The notes under the pieces: generated by a model
Told to the model about the DNA's origin: nothing
The model's input: the letters and a program-made list of their open reading frames with translations, nothing else
The model's database searches: none
Assembly: GCF_000512735.1 (NCBI RefSeq)
Contig: NZ_CP007028.1
Location: 496,001 to 560,000, forward strand
Reading direction: 5' to 3'
Length of the DNA: 64,000 bases
DNA from: Thermocrinis ruber
GTDB lineage: Bacteria; Aquificota; Aquificia; Aquificales; Aquificaceae
Translations under genes and position numbers: made by a program
Part shown: piece after piece, positions 37,562 to 47,374 of the stretch
How positions within the stretch are numbered: the stretch's first letter is position 1
Layout: each line of letters starts with the position of its first letter

Positions 37562-37792
37562 AGTTGCCTGCTTTAACAGGCAAACAGATAGTAGAAATCT
37601 TAAAAAAAAGCTGGTTTCGAAGAAGTTAGACAAAAGGGTAGTCATGTATTTTTAAAACATCCAGATGGGAGAAGAACTGTCGTGCCAGTCCATGCTGGAG
37701 AAACTATAGGACCTGGCTTATTCTCAAAAATTCTCAGGGATGTAAAACTTACAAAAGAGGAATTCTATCGGTTAATGAAAGGTGAAAGTTAA
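37558..37792 (+). pseudogene. hicA: HicA toxin, frameshifted in an A8 run
   Basis: HicA is a small double-stranded-RNA-binding-fold mRNA interferase. The frame starts [17 protein letters not shown] and then hits a stop after a run of eight A (37612-37619). With seven A it would continue [20 protein letters not shown], then [21 protein letters not shown] to TAA at 37790-37792. GSHVFLKHP carries the catalytic histidine. All features outside the homopolymer are intact, so the lesion is recent, a sequencing artefact, or bypassed by slippage. Confidence 0.85.
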
Positions 37793-37847
37793 AGCCCAGT
37801 TTTTTTGTATGTGGTAAAGAAACATCATAACTTTTATACTAATTCCC

Positions 37848-38630
37848 ATGCATATCCTTCTCATAGGTCTTGGAAATATGGGCAAGAAATACCTTTCAAA
37901 GCTTGAGGAGATGGGAAAGCTCCCAGTTCTCTGCGACAGGGATCCAAACAAGGCGGTTGGTAGCTATCCCTTTTATTGCCACTTTGAGGAAGTCAAAGAG
38001 CCTGTAAAGGCAGTCATAATAGCAGTTGACCCTGCGGAGCACGTTAAGTTAGCTAAGTTCTTTTTGGAGAGTGGAGCATCGGTTTTGCTTGAAAAACCTC
38101 CAGCCCTCAGCAAAAGGGAGTTTATGGAAATATACCATTATCCAACGCTTTATATTTCAGAAATAGAGAGTTTTTCATCGTGCCTTGATTACTTTCCAAA
38201 AAATGTGGAGGAAGTGCACATTGAAAGGTTAGGGAGAGGGAGAGGCTACCTTTCTCCCCTTTGGGATTTGGCATGGCACGACCTTTACCTTCTTCAACTG
38301 TTTTTCAAGGATCTGCAGATTACATCCCTCAAGGTGGGTGATGTTTGGCATCTGGAGGGAAAAGCAGACGGCGTGCCCTTTTCTATAAAAACCGCTTGGG
38401 AACATCCCAACCCTTCAAGAAGATGGTTCATAAACCGCGGTAGCTTGATCCTTGATTTTGCCAAGGAAGAGGTGTGGAAGGAAGGAAAACTAATTCACAA
38501 AGAAAACAGGGACAAGCTCAGACTCATGGTGGAGAGCTTTCTCTCTGGAAATTTTGACCATAGGAGCAAAGACAGGGCAATGAAAAATCTGGAGCTTTTG
38601 GAGAGCTTAAAAGCCATTGACATCTCCTGA
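37848..38630 (+). CDS. Gfo/Idh/MocA-like NAD(P)-dependent oxidoreductase
   Basis: 260 aa. HILLIGLGNMGKKYLSKLEEMG is a Rossmann dinucleotide motif, VIIAVDPAEHVKLAKFFLESGASVLLEKPPAL holds the family's EKP motif, and DLAWHDLYLL is near the place of the usual active-site histidine. It is shorter than the usual 320-380 aa. Substrate unknown. TATACT (37835-37840) ends 7 bases before ATG, predicting a leaderless mRNA. mqnC follows 24 bp later, but a role in quinone synthesis is not established. Confidence 0.8.
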   Translation: MHILLIGLGNMGKKYLSKLEEMGKLPVLCDRDPNKAVGSYPFYCHFEEVKEPVKAVIIAVDPAEHVKLAKFFLESGASVLLEKPPALSKREFMEIYHYPTLYISEIESFSSCLDYFPKNVEEVHIERLGRGRGYLSPLWDLAWHDLYLLQLFFKDLQITSLKVGDVWHLEGKADGVPFSIKTAWEHPNPSRRWFINRGSLILDFAKEEVWKEGKLIHKENRDKLRLMVESFLSGNFDHRSKDRAMKNLELLESLKAIDIS

Positions 38631-38654
38631 GTAACTCCCAAATTCTAAATACTT

Positions 38655-39725
38655 ATGAAAGGTCTTTCAAGCTTTGAACATGTACTAGAGGAAAGAATAG
38701 ATCAAGCTACCGCTTTGGAGCTTTTGGAAAAGGCAGACCTGGCGGTCTTGGGCTATTTGGCGGACCAAGTGCGTAGGCGCTTTCACCCAGACAATGTTGT
38801 TACCTTTGTGATAGATAGGAATGTGAACTACACCAACGTTTGCGTGGCAGGGTGCAAGTTCTGCGCCTTTCAGAGGAAGCCAAGCTCACCGGAGGGTTAT
38901 GTTTTAGACACGGAGGAGATTTTAAAGAAAGTGCAAGAGCTGGTAGATTGGGGTGGGACTACTCTACTTATGCAGGGAGGACTAAATCCGAACCTTCCCC
39001 TTAAGTTTTACACGGACCTTTTGAGGGAAATAAAGAAGCACTTCCCTATGGTGCAAATCCACTCCTTTTCTGCACCGGAGATCGTCTATCTTGCTAAGAT
39101 TGAAGGGCTTACCATAGAGGAGGTTATAAAGGCTCTGAAGGATGCTGGACTTGACTCCATTCCCGGTGGTGGTGCGGAAATTCTCTCCCAAGAGGTTAGA
39201 AGCTTTTTAAGCCCCGGCAAATGCACGGTGGAGCAGTGGGAAGAGGTGCACAGAACTGCCCACAAACTTGGACTAACTTCCACCGCTACAATGATGTTTG
39301 GGCATATAGAAAAGCCAGAACACATTGTAGAACACTTAGAAAGGGTCAGGCGTATACAAGATGAAACGGGCGGATTTACTGCCTTTATACCTTGGACCTT
39401 CAAAAAGGGCAATACCATGCTTGACCACATAGAGGAGGCTTCATCGGTTTATTATCTGAAGGTGCTTGCCCTCTCGCGGATATACCTTGATAACTTCAAA
39501 AACATCCAGAGCAGTCATGTAACCCAGACCATGCAGGTGGGTATTGTGGGACTTCACTTTGGTGCCAACGACCTCGGCAGTGTGATGATGGAGGAGAATG
39601 TGATCTCTTCCACCAACTACAAGGTTTCCATACCAAAGGTGGAGGATATGGTGTCTGCTATAAGGTCCGCTGGCTTTGTGCCAGCCCAAAGGGACACCTA
39701 CTACAACATCATAAGAGTCTTTTGA
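38655..39725 (+). CDS. mqnC: Cyclic dehypoxanthinylfutalosine synthase
   Basis: Radical-SAM cyclase of the futalosine menaquinone pathway. CVAGCKFCAFQRKP is the CX3CX2C cluster; LLMQGGLNP, HSFSAPEIVYLAK, IPGGGAEILSQEVR and HRTAHKLGLTSTATMMFGHIE mark MqnC. 356 aa. It shares the IPGGGAEI and HRTAHKLG blocks with mqnE. Its last 17 bp overlap convergent coaX. Confidence 0.95.
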   Translation: MKGLSSFEHVLEERIDQATALELLEKADLAVLGYLADQVRRRFHPDNVVTFVIDRNVNYTNVCVAGCKFCAFQRKPSSPEGYVLDTEEILKKVQELVDWGGTTLLMQGGLNPNLPLKFYTDLLREIKKHFPMVQIHSFSAPEIVYLAKIEGLTIEEVIKALKDAGLDSIPGGGAEILSQEVRSFLSPGKCTVEQWEEVHRTAHKLGLTSTATMMFGHIEKPEHIVEHLERVRRIQDETGGFTAFIPWTFKKGNTMLDHIEEASSVYYLKVLALSRIYLDNFKNIQSSHVTQTMQVGIVGLHFGANDLGSVMMEENVISSTNYKVSIPKVEDMVSAIRSAGFVPAQRDTYYNIIRVF

Positions 39726-40377
39726 GCCTCAGCATAGCCCGGTGGATGAGCAAAGGGTCGTAAATTCCAAAATCCTTTAAAAACCAACCATCACCCCCTG
39801 TTAGGATAACTTTAAAGTCCCTTTGGTAGCTTTCCCTCAGCTCTCTAAGTAATCCCTCCAAGTAGTAAAAAACTTCCTTCTTTAGCCCACCCAGAAGGGC
39901 AGACTTTGTGTCTCTACCCAAGGGTACATCCACGCTCTCTAAGGAAAAGAGAGGAATAAGCTCTGCCCTCTCGTGCAAGCATCTTAGCCTTGCCCCTAAG
40001 CCCAAGGTAATAAAGCCTCCTTCAAAAACGCCATCCACCAAAACATCCGCCACCAGGGCAGTGCCCGCGCTTACCAGAAGGCAGGTGTCTGCGTAAAACT
40101 CCAAGGCACCGTATAGGTTCAAGAGTCTGTCTATGCCTACCTTTTCCTTTCCCTCAAAGGCAGTTTTTATGGGAACATCCTCCGGTTTAAAGAGGAAGGC
40201 CTTAGCTATCTGATCTTGAACGGAGGGCTTTACGCAGGATGCGAGGATGTTCTCATACCGTTTTGTAAGCTCCCCAAGCTCTTGATGGGAAAACTTGCCA
40301 AGATAGACAAGCTCCCTTCCATCAAAGACGCAGGCATCCACGCTTGTGTTTCCCACATCAATGGTTAGCCACTTCAT
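39709..40377 (-). CDS. coaX: Type III pantothenate kinase
   Basis: First step of coenzyme A synthesis. LTIDVGNTSVDACVFDG is the ASKHA phosphate loop, KVGIDRLLNLYGAL and LLVSAGTALVADVLVDGVFEGGFITLGLG follow, and VILTGGDGWFL is near the C-terminus. About 222 aa. ATG 40377 begins the domain and lies 20 bp inside hemW, ending the ileS operon. Confidence 0.92.
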   Translation of the reverse strand: MKWLTIDVGNTSVDACVFDGRELVYLGKFSHQELGELTKRYENILASCVKPSVQDQIAKAFLFKPEDVPIKTAFEGKEKVGIDRLLNLYGALEFYADTCLLVSAGTALVADVLVDGVFEGGFITLGLGARLRCLHERAELIPLFSLESVDVPLGRDTKSALLGGLKKEVFYYLEGLLRELRESYQRDFKVILTGGDGWFLKDFGIYDPLLIHRAMLRLKRLL

Positions 40378-41440
40378 CCCACAGCTCCAGCAAAATCTCA
40401 TTGATCAAAAGCCAACCCCTCTTGGAAAGCCTCACTCTATCACCTTCCTCCAAAAAGAACTCCCTTATATGGTCTGGAATGTTTGGTAGCACCTCTTTTG
40501 GAACGCCATCCCTTGTCCGCAGGGCTACGAAAAGATAGTCCTTTAAAAGTTCCTCCCCTTCAAGGCTTTCCTCCATTTCTATGGGTTTTTCCCCCTGCAG
40601 GACTGCCCTCCTGTATTTTTCCAAGTTCCTGTAGTTTCCAAACCTCTTTTTGTTTATAAAACTCCAAGCGGAAACGCCAAGCCCCAAAAATTCTTTGTGG
40701 CTCCAATACAGAAGGTTGTGGGCACAGCGGTAGCCCTCTTTAGCAAAGTTGCTTATTTCATAGTGTTCAAAACCCATTGAACTTAGCTCTTCTGAGAGAA
40801 ACAAAAACATCTCCTCTATTTGCTCATCGGAGGGAAGCTTTAGCTCGCCCTTTTGCCAAAGACGTCCAAAGAGGGTGTCCTCGTAAGGTGTTAGCAGGTA
40901 GGCAGAAAGGTGGGTTATGGGTAGGTCTTTTATAACCTTTAGCTCTTCCTTTAGGTCATGGATGGTCTGTCCCGGTAGCCCGTAAATTAGGTCAATGCTT
41001 AGGTTTTCAAAGCCTGCGGACTTTGCCTCAAGGATAGCCCTTATGCCTTCTTTGGGCGAATGCCATCTTCCCAAAAACCGCAGGTTTTTCTCCAAAAAAC
41101 TCTGAACTCCAAAGCTCAGTCTGTTTATTCCCAGTTCCAAAAGCCCTTCAAAGTCCTCCCTTTTATAGCTTTCTGGATTGCACTCCATGGTGATTTCTTT
41201 TACTCCTCTTGTGTCTAAGTCTTTGAAGAATTCCCTCCAAAGCTTGGTAGGATAAAGGGAAGGAGTACCTCCGCCCAGGTATACAGTCTTTAGGTCAAAG
41301 GGTAAGTCTTTGTAAAGCTCCAACTCCCTCTTTAAAAGCTCTAAGTATTCTTTAGAAGGTTCAGAAACAAAGGATACGAAGTCGCAGTAAGGACACTTAT
41401 TGGCACAGAATGGTATATGAATATAAAGCCCTTCAATCAT
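40358..41440 (-). CDS. hemW: HemW-like radical-SAM heme chaperone
   Basis: 360-aa relative of oxygen-independent coproporphyrinogen oxidase. LYIHIPFCANKCPYCDFVSF is the cluster motif; GGGTPSLYP and NRLSFGVQSF follow, plus a C-terminal HemN-type domain. HemW inserts heme rather than oxidising coproporphyrinogen; the short N-terminus favours HemW over HemN. It overlaps rodA by 8 bp. Confidence 0.9.
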   Translation of the reverse strand: MIEGLYIHIPFCANKCPYCDFVSFVSEPSKEYLELLKRELELYKDLPFDLKTVYLGGGTPSLYPTKLWREFFKDLDTRGVKEITMECNPESYKREDFEGLLELGINRLSFGVQSFLEKNLRFLGRWHSPKEGIRAILEAKSAGFENLSIDLIYGLPGQTIHDLKEELKVIKDLPITHLSAYLLTPYEDTLFGRLWQKGELKLPSDEQIEEMFLFLSEELSSMGFEHYEISNFAKEGYRCAHNLLYWSHKEFLGLGVSAWSFINKKRFGNYRNLEKYRRAVLQGEKPIEMEESLEGEELLKDYLFVALRTRDGVPKEVLPNIPDHIREFFLEEGDRVRLSKRGWLLINEILLELWDEVANH

Positions 41441-42527
41441 TGGAGAACCTTATGGGTTTTTGCCTAAGCTCCTTTACTATGGAGAGGGCTGTGCCCACCA
41501 TCAGACTAAAGGTCAGTGCGCTGGAACCACCGTAGCTAACAAAGGGCAGTGGAATTCCCACCACGGGCATAAAGCCCATAGTCATGGCAAAATTCACAAA
41601 AACCTCAAAGATAAGAAAGGTGGAGAAAACGCCCAAGAACAGCACCTCTTCCTTTATGTCCGCCCTTGGAATGTAGCTTAAAAACTTCCAAGCCATCACA
41701 AAAAAGGCAGTTATCAACAGAAAGCTCACAAAAAAGCCCATCTCCTCTGCTATTACAGAAAATATAAAGTCTGTGTGCTTTTCCGGCAGGAAAAGTAAAT
41801 GGGATTGGGTACCCTTCAGAAAGCCCTTTCCAAAAAGGCCACCCGAGCCAATGGCAATAACCGACTGAATAAGCTGATAACCACTGCCCAGATAGTCTTC
41901 ATAAGGGTCAAGGACTGCCAGTATTCTCTTTTTTTGATAGTCTTTTAAAAAGTGCCACAGCAGAGGAGACAAAAGCAAAAGAAGGACAAAAAAGCCAATA
42001 AAGTATCTTAGCTTTAGCCCAAAGAAAAAGAGGGCAGAAAAGAGAATAAAAAAGTAAGTAATTGCAGTGCCAAGGTCTGGTTGCTTTAGCACCAAAGCGG
42101 AAGGGATCAAAAAGGCAAGAAGAAGGATAAAAAATTCCCTGCTTTTTAGGGAACTTATGCGAGAAAAGGCGTAGGCACTTAAAAGCAAGAGGGAATACTT
42201 CATAAACTCGGAAGGTTGTATGTGAACGGGACCCAAATCTATCCACCTTTTGGCACCGTAGACAGTTTTTCCCACAATGGGTACAAGGACCAGAAGAAAC
42301 AGATTTAGCCCATAAACAACGGGTGCATACTCCAAAAGGGTTCTAAAGTTGAACCTTGAAAGCAAAAGGATAATAAACCAGCCAAAAACTACGTAAAAAA
42401 GCTGTTTGAAAAACAAGGTAGATGTTTGCCCCGAGTAGGTGGCACTATAAACACCCAAAAGTCCCACTACTGAAATAAAAAGCATACAGAGGAGGATTAT
42501 TGGGTCTCTAGTATAGAATCTTTCCAC
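41433..42527 (-). CDS. rodA: RodA-type SEDS peptidoglycan glycosyltransferase
   Basis: 364-aa polytopic protein (about ten helices) polymerising glycan strands for elongation. YGAKRWIDLGPVHIQPSEFMKY and the C-terminal GIPLPFVSYGGSSALTFS are SEDS signatures. RodA rather than FtsW is inferred from length and the N-terminal DPIILLCML start. It overlaps the upstream zinc-ribbon gene by 20 bp. No class B PBP lies beside it. Confidence 0.9.
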   Translation of the reverse strand: MERFYTRDPIILLCMLFISVVGLLGVYSATYSGQTSTLFFKQLFYVVFGWFIILLLSRFNFRTLLEYAPVVYGLNLFLLVLVPIVGKTVYGAKRWIDLGPVHIQPSEFMKYSLLLLSAYAFSRISSLKSREFFILLLAFLIPSALVLKQPDLGTAITYFFILFSALFFFGLKLRYFIGFFVLLLLLSPLLWHFLKDYQKKRILAVLDPYEDYLGSGYQLIQSVIAIGSGGLFGKGFLKGTQSHLLFLPEKHTDFIFSVIAEEMGFFVSFLLITAFFVMAWKFLSYIPRADIKEEVLFLGVFSTFLIFEVFVNFAMTMGFMPVVGIPLPFVSYGGSSALTFSLMVGTALSIVKELRQKPIRFSND

Positions 42528-43200
42528 AGTTTGGACACCTGACCTTTTCGCCCTTAATTAGTTTAGAGTATAGCATGGATGGAAGCTTGGTGCCACAGCT
42601 TGAGCATGTGCCCATGATGTCCGCCTTTACGATGGGAGGAAAGCCTACAGCCTGTTTAAGCTTTTCGTACTCTTGCACTATATCTTGGCTAAGGCTTGCC
42701 CGGAGAAGTTCCAACTTCTCCCTCTGATGTTTTAACTCCCTTTCCACCTCTTCTCTTTCTTTGATCAACTCCTCCTTTTCTTCTTCCATCCTCTTTAGCT
42801 TTTTCTTTTTGTCTTTGTCCTGCAGGCGGTCTTCTATGGCTTTGCGTTTTTGTCTTAGCTCCCTCAGGGTTTGCTCACCCTTTATTATGCAGTCTTCGTT
42901 CTTTGCCTTCTCCCTCAGGAGGGCTTTGTATTCCTCTACCTTTTTGACTAATTTTTCCCTCTCTTTACATCTCTTTAAATTTTCTTTACACCTTCTGACC
43001 TTCTGATCTTCCTCCCTTATGGCTTCAATTATCTGGTTCAATTCCGCTATTAGGATCGTCTGTTCTTCTAAGATTTCGTTTATGCTTTGGTCCAACTCCT
43101 TTATTCTCTTTTTTAGCCTTTCAAGGTACCTTTCCCTTTTGAAGACTTCCTCTTCCTGCTCTTGGAGTTGAAGAAAAGCACTAAAGTCTTCTTCCTTCAT
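42508..43200 (-). CDS. Coiled-coil zinc-ribbon protein (DUF164/CdsZ type)
   Basis: 230 aa: a long coiled coil (about 5-185, heptad-like, rich in E/K/L) and a C-terminal C4 zinc ribbon [11 protein letters not shown]...[11 protein letters not shown]. This is the layout of the widespread DUF164/zf-RING_7 family, one member of which scaffolds type III secretion in Chlamydia. No specific role is known for Aquificales. ATG overlaps the ileS stop by 4 bp. Confidence 0.85.
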   Translation of the reverse strand: MKEEDFSAFLQLQEQEEEVFKRERYLERLKKRIKELDQSINEILEEQTILIAELNQIIEAIREEDQKVRRCKENLKRCKEREKLVKKVEEYKALLREKAKNEDCIIKGEQTLRELRQKRKAIEDRLQDKDKKKKLKRMEEEKEELIKEREEVERELKHQREKLELLRASLSQDIVQEYEKLKQAVGFPPIVKADIMGTCSSCGTKLPSMLYSKLIKGEKVRCPNCGKILY

Positions 43201-45965
43201 GGGAGCACTTCCGCCAGCACTTGACTACAACGCCTGCAAACTTCCCCTTCAAACTCTTCTTCCCTGTAGTAAAGCCAGCATCTTGGGCACTTTTTGCCCT
43301 CTACCCGCTTGGCACCCACCCACAAATCTTGGAAGCTCTCGGAGGGCAGACGCTGATTTCCACCCTCTTCGAGGGATACCTTACTGACGGTAAAGAGATA
43401 CTTTAGGTCCTCCTCATACTTTTTGAGGACCTTTAAGACCTCTTCGTTGCCCCAGATGTAAACTTCCGCCTCGTAGGGATGGTTAACTTCCTTTTCCTTC
43501 CTGCAGAGCTCCACCGCAGACATCACATCATCCCTTACCTTCAGTATGATCTCGTAATCCTTTAGAACCTCTTTGTCCTTTAACCTTTCCTTTGGCGTTG
43601 GTATGGTGTGCAAAAAGACGCTTTCTGGCAAGGATGGGTCAATCTTTCTCAGATGCTCCCAAACCTCCTCCGCCGTAAAGCTCAAGAATGGTGCAATCAA
43701 AAGGGTGATAGCCTTTGCCATTTCAAAGAGGACTGTTTGGGCAGACCTCCTCTCCCAAGAGTTGCTCGCATACACATAAAGCCTGTCCTTTAGCACATCC
43801 AAATAGAAGGCAGACAGCTCCACCGCACAGAAATTTCTAATTAGATGCAAAACTCGGTGGAAGGCATAGTTCTCGTAAAAGTTCAAAGACTGCTCTATTA
43901 TTCCCTGCAGGTAAGAGATTGCCCATCTATCCAAGTGATGAAGTTCCTTGAAGGGTACCGCCTTTGAGGGTTCAAAGTCGTAAAGGTTCCCGAGGAAAAA
44001 CCGTAATGTGTTTCTTATTTTTTTGTAGTCCTCCGTTAGCCTTTGTAGGATGCCTTTGCTGAGCCTTACATCCTCGGAGTAATCCTCGGAGGCTACCCAG
44101 AGCCTGAGTATGTCTGCGCCGTACTGCTCTATTACCTCCTGCGGTGCAATCACATTGCCCAAGGACTTTGACATTTTTCTACCCTGTTCATCCACCGTAA
44201 AACCATGGGTCAAAACAGCCTTGTATGGTGCGGAGCCATAGGATGCAGACGATTCCAAAAGGGAAGCCTGAAACCAGCCCCTGTGTTGGTCGGAGCCCTC
44301 CAGATATAGGTCTGCCTTTTCTATACCCCTGGGTCTCAGTACAAAGGCGTGAGAAGAGCCAGAGTCAAACCAAACGTCCAATATATCTTCCTCTTTTACA
44401 AACTCCTCCGAACCACACTTGGGACACTTATAGCCCTCTGGAAGGAGCTCTTTGGCACTGAGCTCAAACCAGATGTCTGCACCATCAGGATGATTTTCTA
44501 CCAACTGGGCAACCCTTTCAAAGACATCCTCCTCAGCCACTACATGCCCACAGTTTTTGCAATAAAAGACCGTAATGGGAACACCCCAATATCTTTGCCT
44601 TGATATGCACCAGTCGGGTCTGTTTTCCACCATAGCCCTTATGCGGTTTGCCCCAGAGGCTGGAAACCATTGAACCTTGTCTATCTCCTCCAAGGCAAGC
44701 TCCCTTAGACTTTTACCATCAACAGAAGCAGACATGGATATGAACCACTGAGGAGTAGCCCTAAAGATCACTGGGTTTTTACACCTCCAGCAGTGTGGAT
44801 AAGAGTGGATGTATTTTTCTTCGTGCAGTAGCAGATTCCTTGCCTTTAGGTCTTCTATGATAAGTGGGTTTGCGGAGAATACTCTAACGCCGATTAAAAA
44901 CTCCGGTGCGGGTGGAATGAATTTCCCTTCATCATCCACTGGTGCAAAGGGCTCCAAACCATACCTTAGACCCACTATGTAGTCCTCTCTACCGTGCCCC
45001 GGTGCCATATGCACCAAACCAGTGCCAGCGGTAAGTTCCACAAACTCAGAAGGATAAACCTTCCCAATTCTTTCCCCGTAAGGTGTGTAATACTCCAAGC
45101 CCACCAACTCTTTACCCAAAACCTCCTTAACCACCTCTCCTTCAAGATTTGCCTTTTTCTTTACCTCCTCAAGGAGTGCCTTGGCAAGGATGTAAGTTTC
45201 CTCTCCCACTTTATAAAAGACATACTCAAAGTCCTCTCCCACCATCACGCCCAAATTGGCTGGCAGGGTCCAAGGGGTGGTGGTCCATATGAGAAGGTAG
45301 GTGTTGTCTTGATCCTTGAGAGGAAACTTTACGTATATGCTTGGGCTTTCCTTCTCGTAGTATTCCACTTCTGCCTCTGCCTCGGCGGTTTTATCGTATA
45401 TACACCAATAGACTGGCTTTTTGCTCTTTATCACCACACCTTTTTTAAAGAGCCTTCCCAGTTCCCTTATCTCCTGTGCCTGATATTTTGGGTCCATGGT
45501 TATGTAGGGCTTTTCCCAATCTCCCAAGACCCCCAGCCTTATAAACTCCTCCTTTTGAATTTCCACAAACCGACTTGCGTAATCCCTACAGAGCTTTCTA
45601 AAGGCGGTTTTTGACATATCCTCCTTTTTGAGCTTTTTTGCCTTTAGTTCCTTTTCCACCTGCTGTTCTATGGGCAAGCCATGGCAATCCCAACCGGGCA
45701 CATAATCAACTCTGTAGCCCCTCAGGAGCTTATACTTTACGATGATATCCTTTAGGATTTTATTGAGGGCGTGTCCTATGTGAATATGCCCGTTGGCATA
45801 GGGCGGTCCATCGTGCAACACAAAAGGCGGAGCATCCTTTCTCGCAATTTGTACCTTTTGATAGAGCCCTTCCCACTTCTTTAAAATCTGCGGTTCCCTT
45901 TTGGGAAGGTCCGCTTTCATAGGAAAGTCAGTTTTTGGAAGGTTCAGAGTGTCTTTGTAGTCCAT
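43197..45965 (-). CDS. ileS: Isoleucyl-tRNA synthetase
   Basis: 922-aa class Ia synthetase. [20 protein letters not shown] is the HIGH motif; the CP1 editing domain ([15 protein letters not shown]) follows; [10 protein letters not shown] is KMSKS; the C-terminal zinc finger is CPRCWLYY...CRRCSQ. TATAAT on the minus strand (45977-45972) ends 6 bases before ATG and lies in the T-rich tail of the upstream terminator. It leads an operon with four overlapping genes to coaX. Confidence 0.97.
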   Translation of the reverse strand: MDYKDTLNLPKTDFPMKADLPKREPQILKKWEGLYQKVQIARKDAPPFVLHDGPPYANGHIHIGHALNKILKDIIVKYKLLRGYRVDYVPGWDCHGLPIEQQVEKELKAKKLKKEDMSKTAFRKLCRDYASRFVEIQKEEFIRLGVLGDWEKPYITMDPKYQAQEIRELGRLFKKGVVIKSKKPVYWCIYDKTAEAEAEVEYYEKESPSIYVKFPLKDQDNTYLLIWTTTPWTLPANLGVMVGEDFEYVFYKVGEETYILAKALLEEVKKKANLEGEVVKEVLGKELVGLEYYTPYGERIGKVYPSEFVELTAGTGLVHMAPGHGREDYIVGLRYGLEPFAPVDDEGKFIPPAPEFLIGVRVFSANPLIIEDLKARNLLLHEEKYIHSYPHCWRCKNPVIFRATPQWFISMSASVDGKSLRELALEEIDKVQWFPASGANRIRAMVENRPDWCISRQRYWGVPITVFYCKNCGHVVAEEDVFERVAQLVENHPDGADIWFELSAKELLPEGYKCPKCGSEEFVKEEDILDVWFDSGSSHAFVLRPRGIEKADLYLEGSDQHRGWFQASLLESSASYGSAPYKAVLTHGFTVDEQGRKMSKSLGNVIAPQEVIEQYGADILRLWVASEDYSEDVRLSKGILQRLTEDYKKIRNTLRFFLGNLYDFEPSKAVPFKELHHLDRWAISYLQGIIEQSLNFYENYAFHRVLHLIRNFCAVELSAFYLDVLKDRLYVYASNSWERRSAQTVLFEMAKAITLLIAPFLSFTAEEVWEHLRKIDPSLPESVFLHTIPTPKERLKDKEVLKDYEIILKVRDDVMSAVELCRKEKEVNHPYEAEVYIWGNEEVLKVLKKYEEDLKYLFTVSKVSLEEGGNQRLPSESFQDLWVGAKRVEGKKCPRCWLYYREEEFEGEVCRRCSQVLAEVLP

Positions 45966-45978
45966 ACAGATATTATAA

Positions 45979-46000
45979 AGATAAAGGGGGCAAAGCCCCC
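45979..46000 (-). terminator. Rho-independent terminator of the FadL-like gene
   Basis: Minus-strand hairpin GGGGGC-TTT-GCCCCC (46000-45986) followed by TTTATCTTTAT, 13 bp after the porin stop. It is one of very few clear intrinsic terminators in the window. Confidence 0.8.
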
Positions 46001-46013
46001 GAAGGATTAGTTT

Positions 46014-47228
46014 TTAGAACTTCCAGTTCAGACCAATGGAGATTGCATTTTGGGCATTTTGGGCTTCCACAAACATTGCACCCGAGCTATCTGTAGCACG
46101 CACCTTCTTGTTAAAGGCGTGCTTGTATGCAAGGTCTATGCCAAAGTTCTTGGTGAATTCATAACCAAAACCAAGGGTTATGTGATGCTCTGTGATGGCT
46201 GGGAAGCCTATAAGATTAAACACAGCGATATCAAAGTCGCTAAACTGTGCAGCAAAATTTGGGATTGTTTTGTTTTGAGTTGTATCTTTGACTCCACCCC
46301 TTATGGGAGACCTTCCGAAGTTGTATCCTGCCCTGAGGGCGAGCCTTTGCATTGGTTTGAACTCACCACCCAAAGCTATAACCCACTGGTCCTTCCATTG
46401 GAAGTGTTTGTATCCCTTTGCGTTCTTCCAGTTTATCCACCTGATGTCCATACCCACCTTGAGGTTATCCATAGGCTTTACACCAATACCAAAGGCAAGC
46501 TCTTGGGGTTGGGTTAGCTTAAGGTCTTCAAATTGTCCATTAAGGTCGCTATCAAACACCCTCTTATAAGTCATACTCACCGGGCTTTGGTATGTTAAAC
46601 CCGCATACACAAAATCTCCCATGTTGTAGGCAACACCAAGCTGGGCACCAATGCCGAAGGTTTGAGATTGTCCGCCACCAAGATTTATAGGTCCAATTCC
46701 AATCCCCATATCCAAGGAACCATAAGCCAAATGCAGTGCACCGGATACAGAAATGGCATCGTTTACCTTGTAGGCAAGGGCTGGTATAATTCTCATAAAC
46801 TGGAAGGTGGTGTGCATGTTGAGAAAGTTGATATCTTTATTCCTGTAGTCCACACCCATACCGGACACACCGAAAGCCCCTATACCGAAGGTAAGTTTGT
46901 CGTTGATCTGATGCACTATTCCCACTTCAGGAACCACAAACATCTTTGATTGGCTGGTGGCAGATGCCTCAGTGCCTGTGGGAAAGTTACTCTTTGCCTT
47001 TACTTCTGGGAAAAACAGAATTCCACCGAAGCTCATGTTAAAGCCCTTGTAGTAGCTCATCCATGCGGGGTTTCTGAAGATGGTGTCGGTGGGTCCTACG
47101 GGCATACCCACGCCTATACCACCCATACCCCTTGAAGCAGGAGACACACCTATAAGGTTGTCTCCGTTGGTGGCAAAGGAAAGACTTACAGCACCCAGCA
47201 GTGCGGACGCTAAGATAACTTTTCTCAT
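46014..47228 (-). CDS. FadL/OmpP1/TodX-type outer membrane transport protein
   Basis: 404-aa predicted beta-barrel for hydrophobic compounds. Signal peptide (about 1-19, ending SFA), then NGDNLIGVSPASRGMGGIGVGMPVGPTDTIFRNPAWMSY, close to the FadL N-terminal hatch (the NPA motif), and alternating strand patterns ending AISIGLNWKF, an outer-membrane-type terminal phenylalanine. GGAGGTGATGTC is a strong ribosome site. A TAAAAT box (47264-47259) lies about 30 bases upstream of ATG, so the leader is conventional. Confidence 0.88.
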   Translation of the reverse strand: MRKVILASALLGAVSLSFATNGDNLIGVSPASRGMGGIGVGMPVGPTDTIFRNPAWMSYYKGFNMSFGGILFFPEVKAKSNFPTGTEASATSQSKMFVVPEVGIVHQINDKLTFGIGAFGVSGMGVDYRNKDINFLNMHTTFQFMRIIPALAYKVNDAISVSGALHLAYGSLDMGIGIGPINLGGGQSQTFGIGAQLGVAYNMGDFVYAGLTYQSPVSMTYKRVFDSDLNGQFEDLKLTQPQELAFGIGVKPMDNLKVGMDIRWINWKNAKGYKHFQWKDQWVIALGGEFKPMQRLALRAGYNFGRSPIRGGVKDTTQNKTIPNFAAQFSDFDIAVFNLIGFPAITEHHITLGFGYEFTKNFGIDLAYKHAFNKKVRATDSSGAMFVEAQNAQNAISIGLNWKF

Positions 47229-47374
47229 GACATCACCTCCCTTTTGTTGATAGTGGGAATTTTACACCCTGCATTATGAAAAATGTCTTAAAATTTGCTT
47301 ATAGGACTATAAGCCCTTACTATAGTTCTTCCTTTTCTCAGGATAGTTTAAAATGGAAAAGAAGGGAGTTTTTG

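Noticed and set aside
47276-47374. Longer pilT start
   Set aside because: No ribosome site, and the extra 33 residues do not resemble PilT; GGGAG supports 47375.
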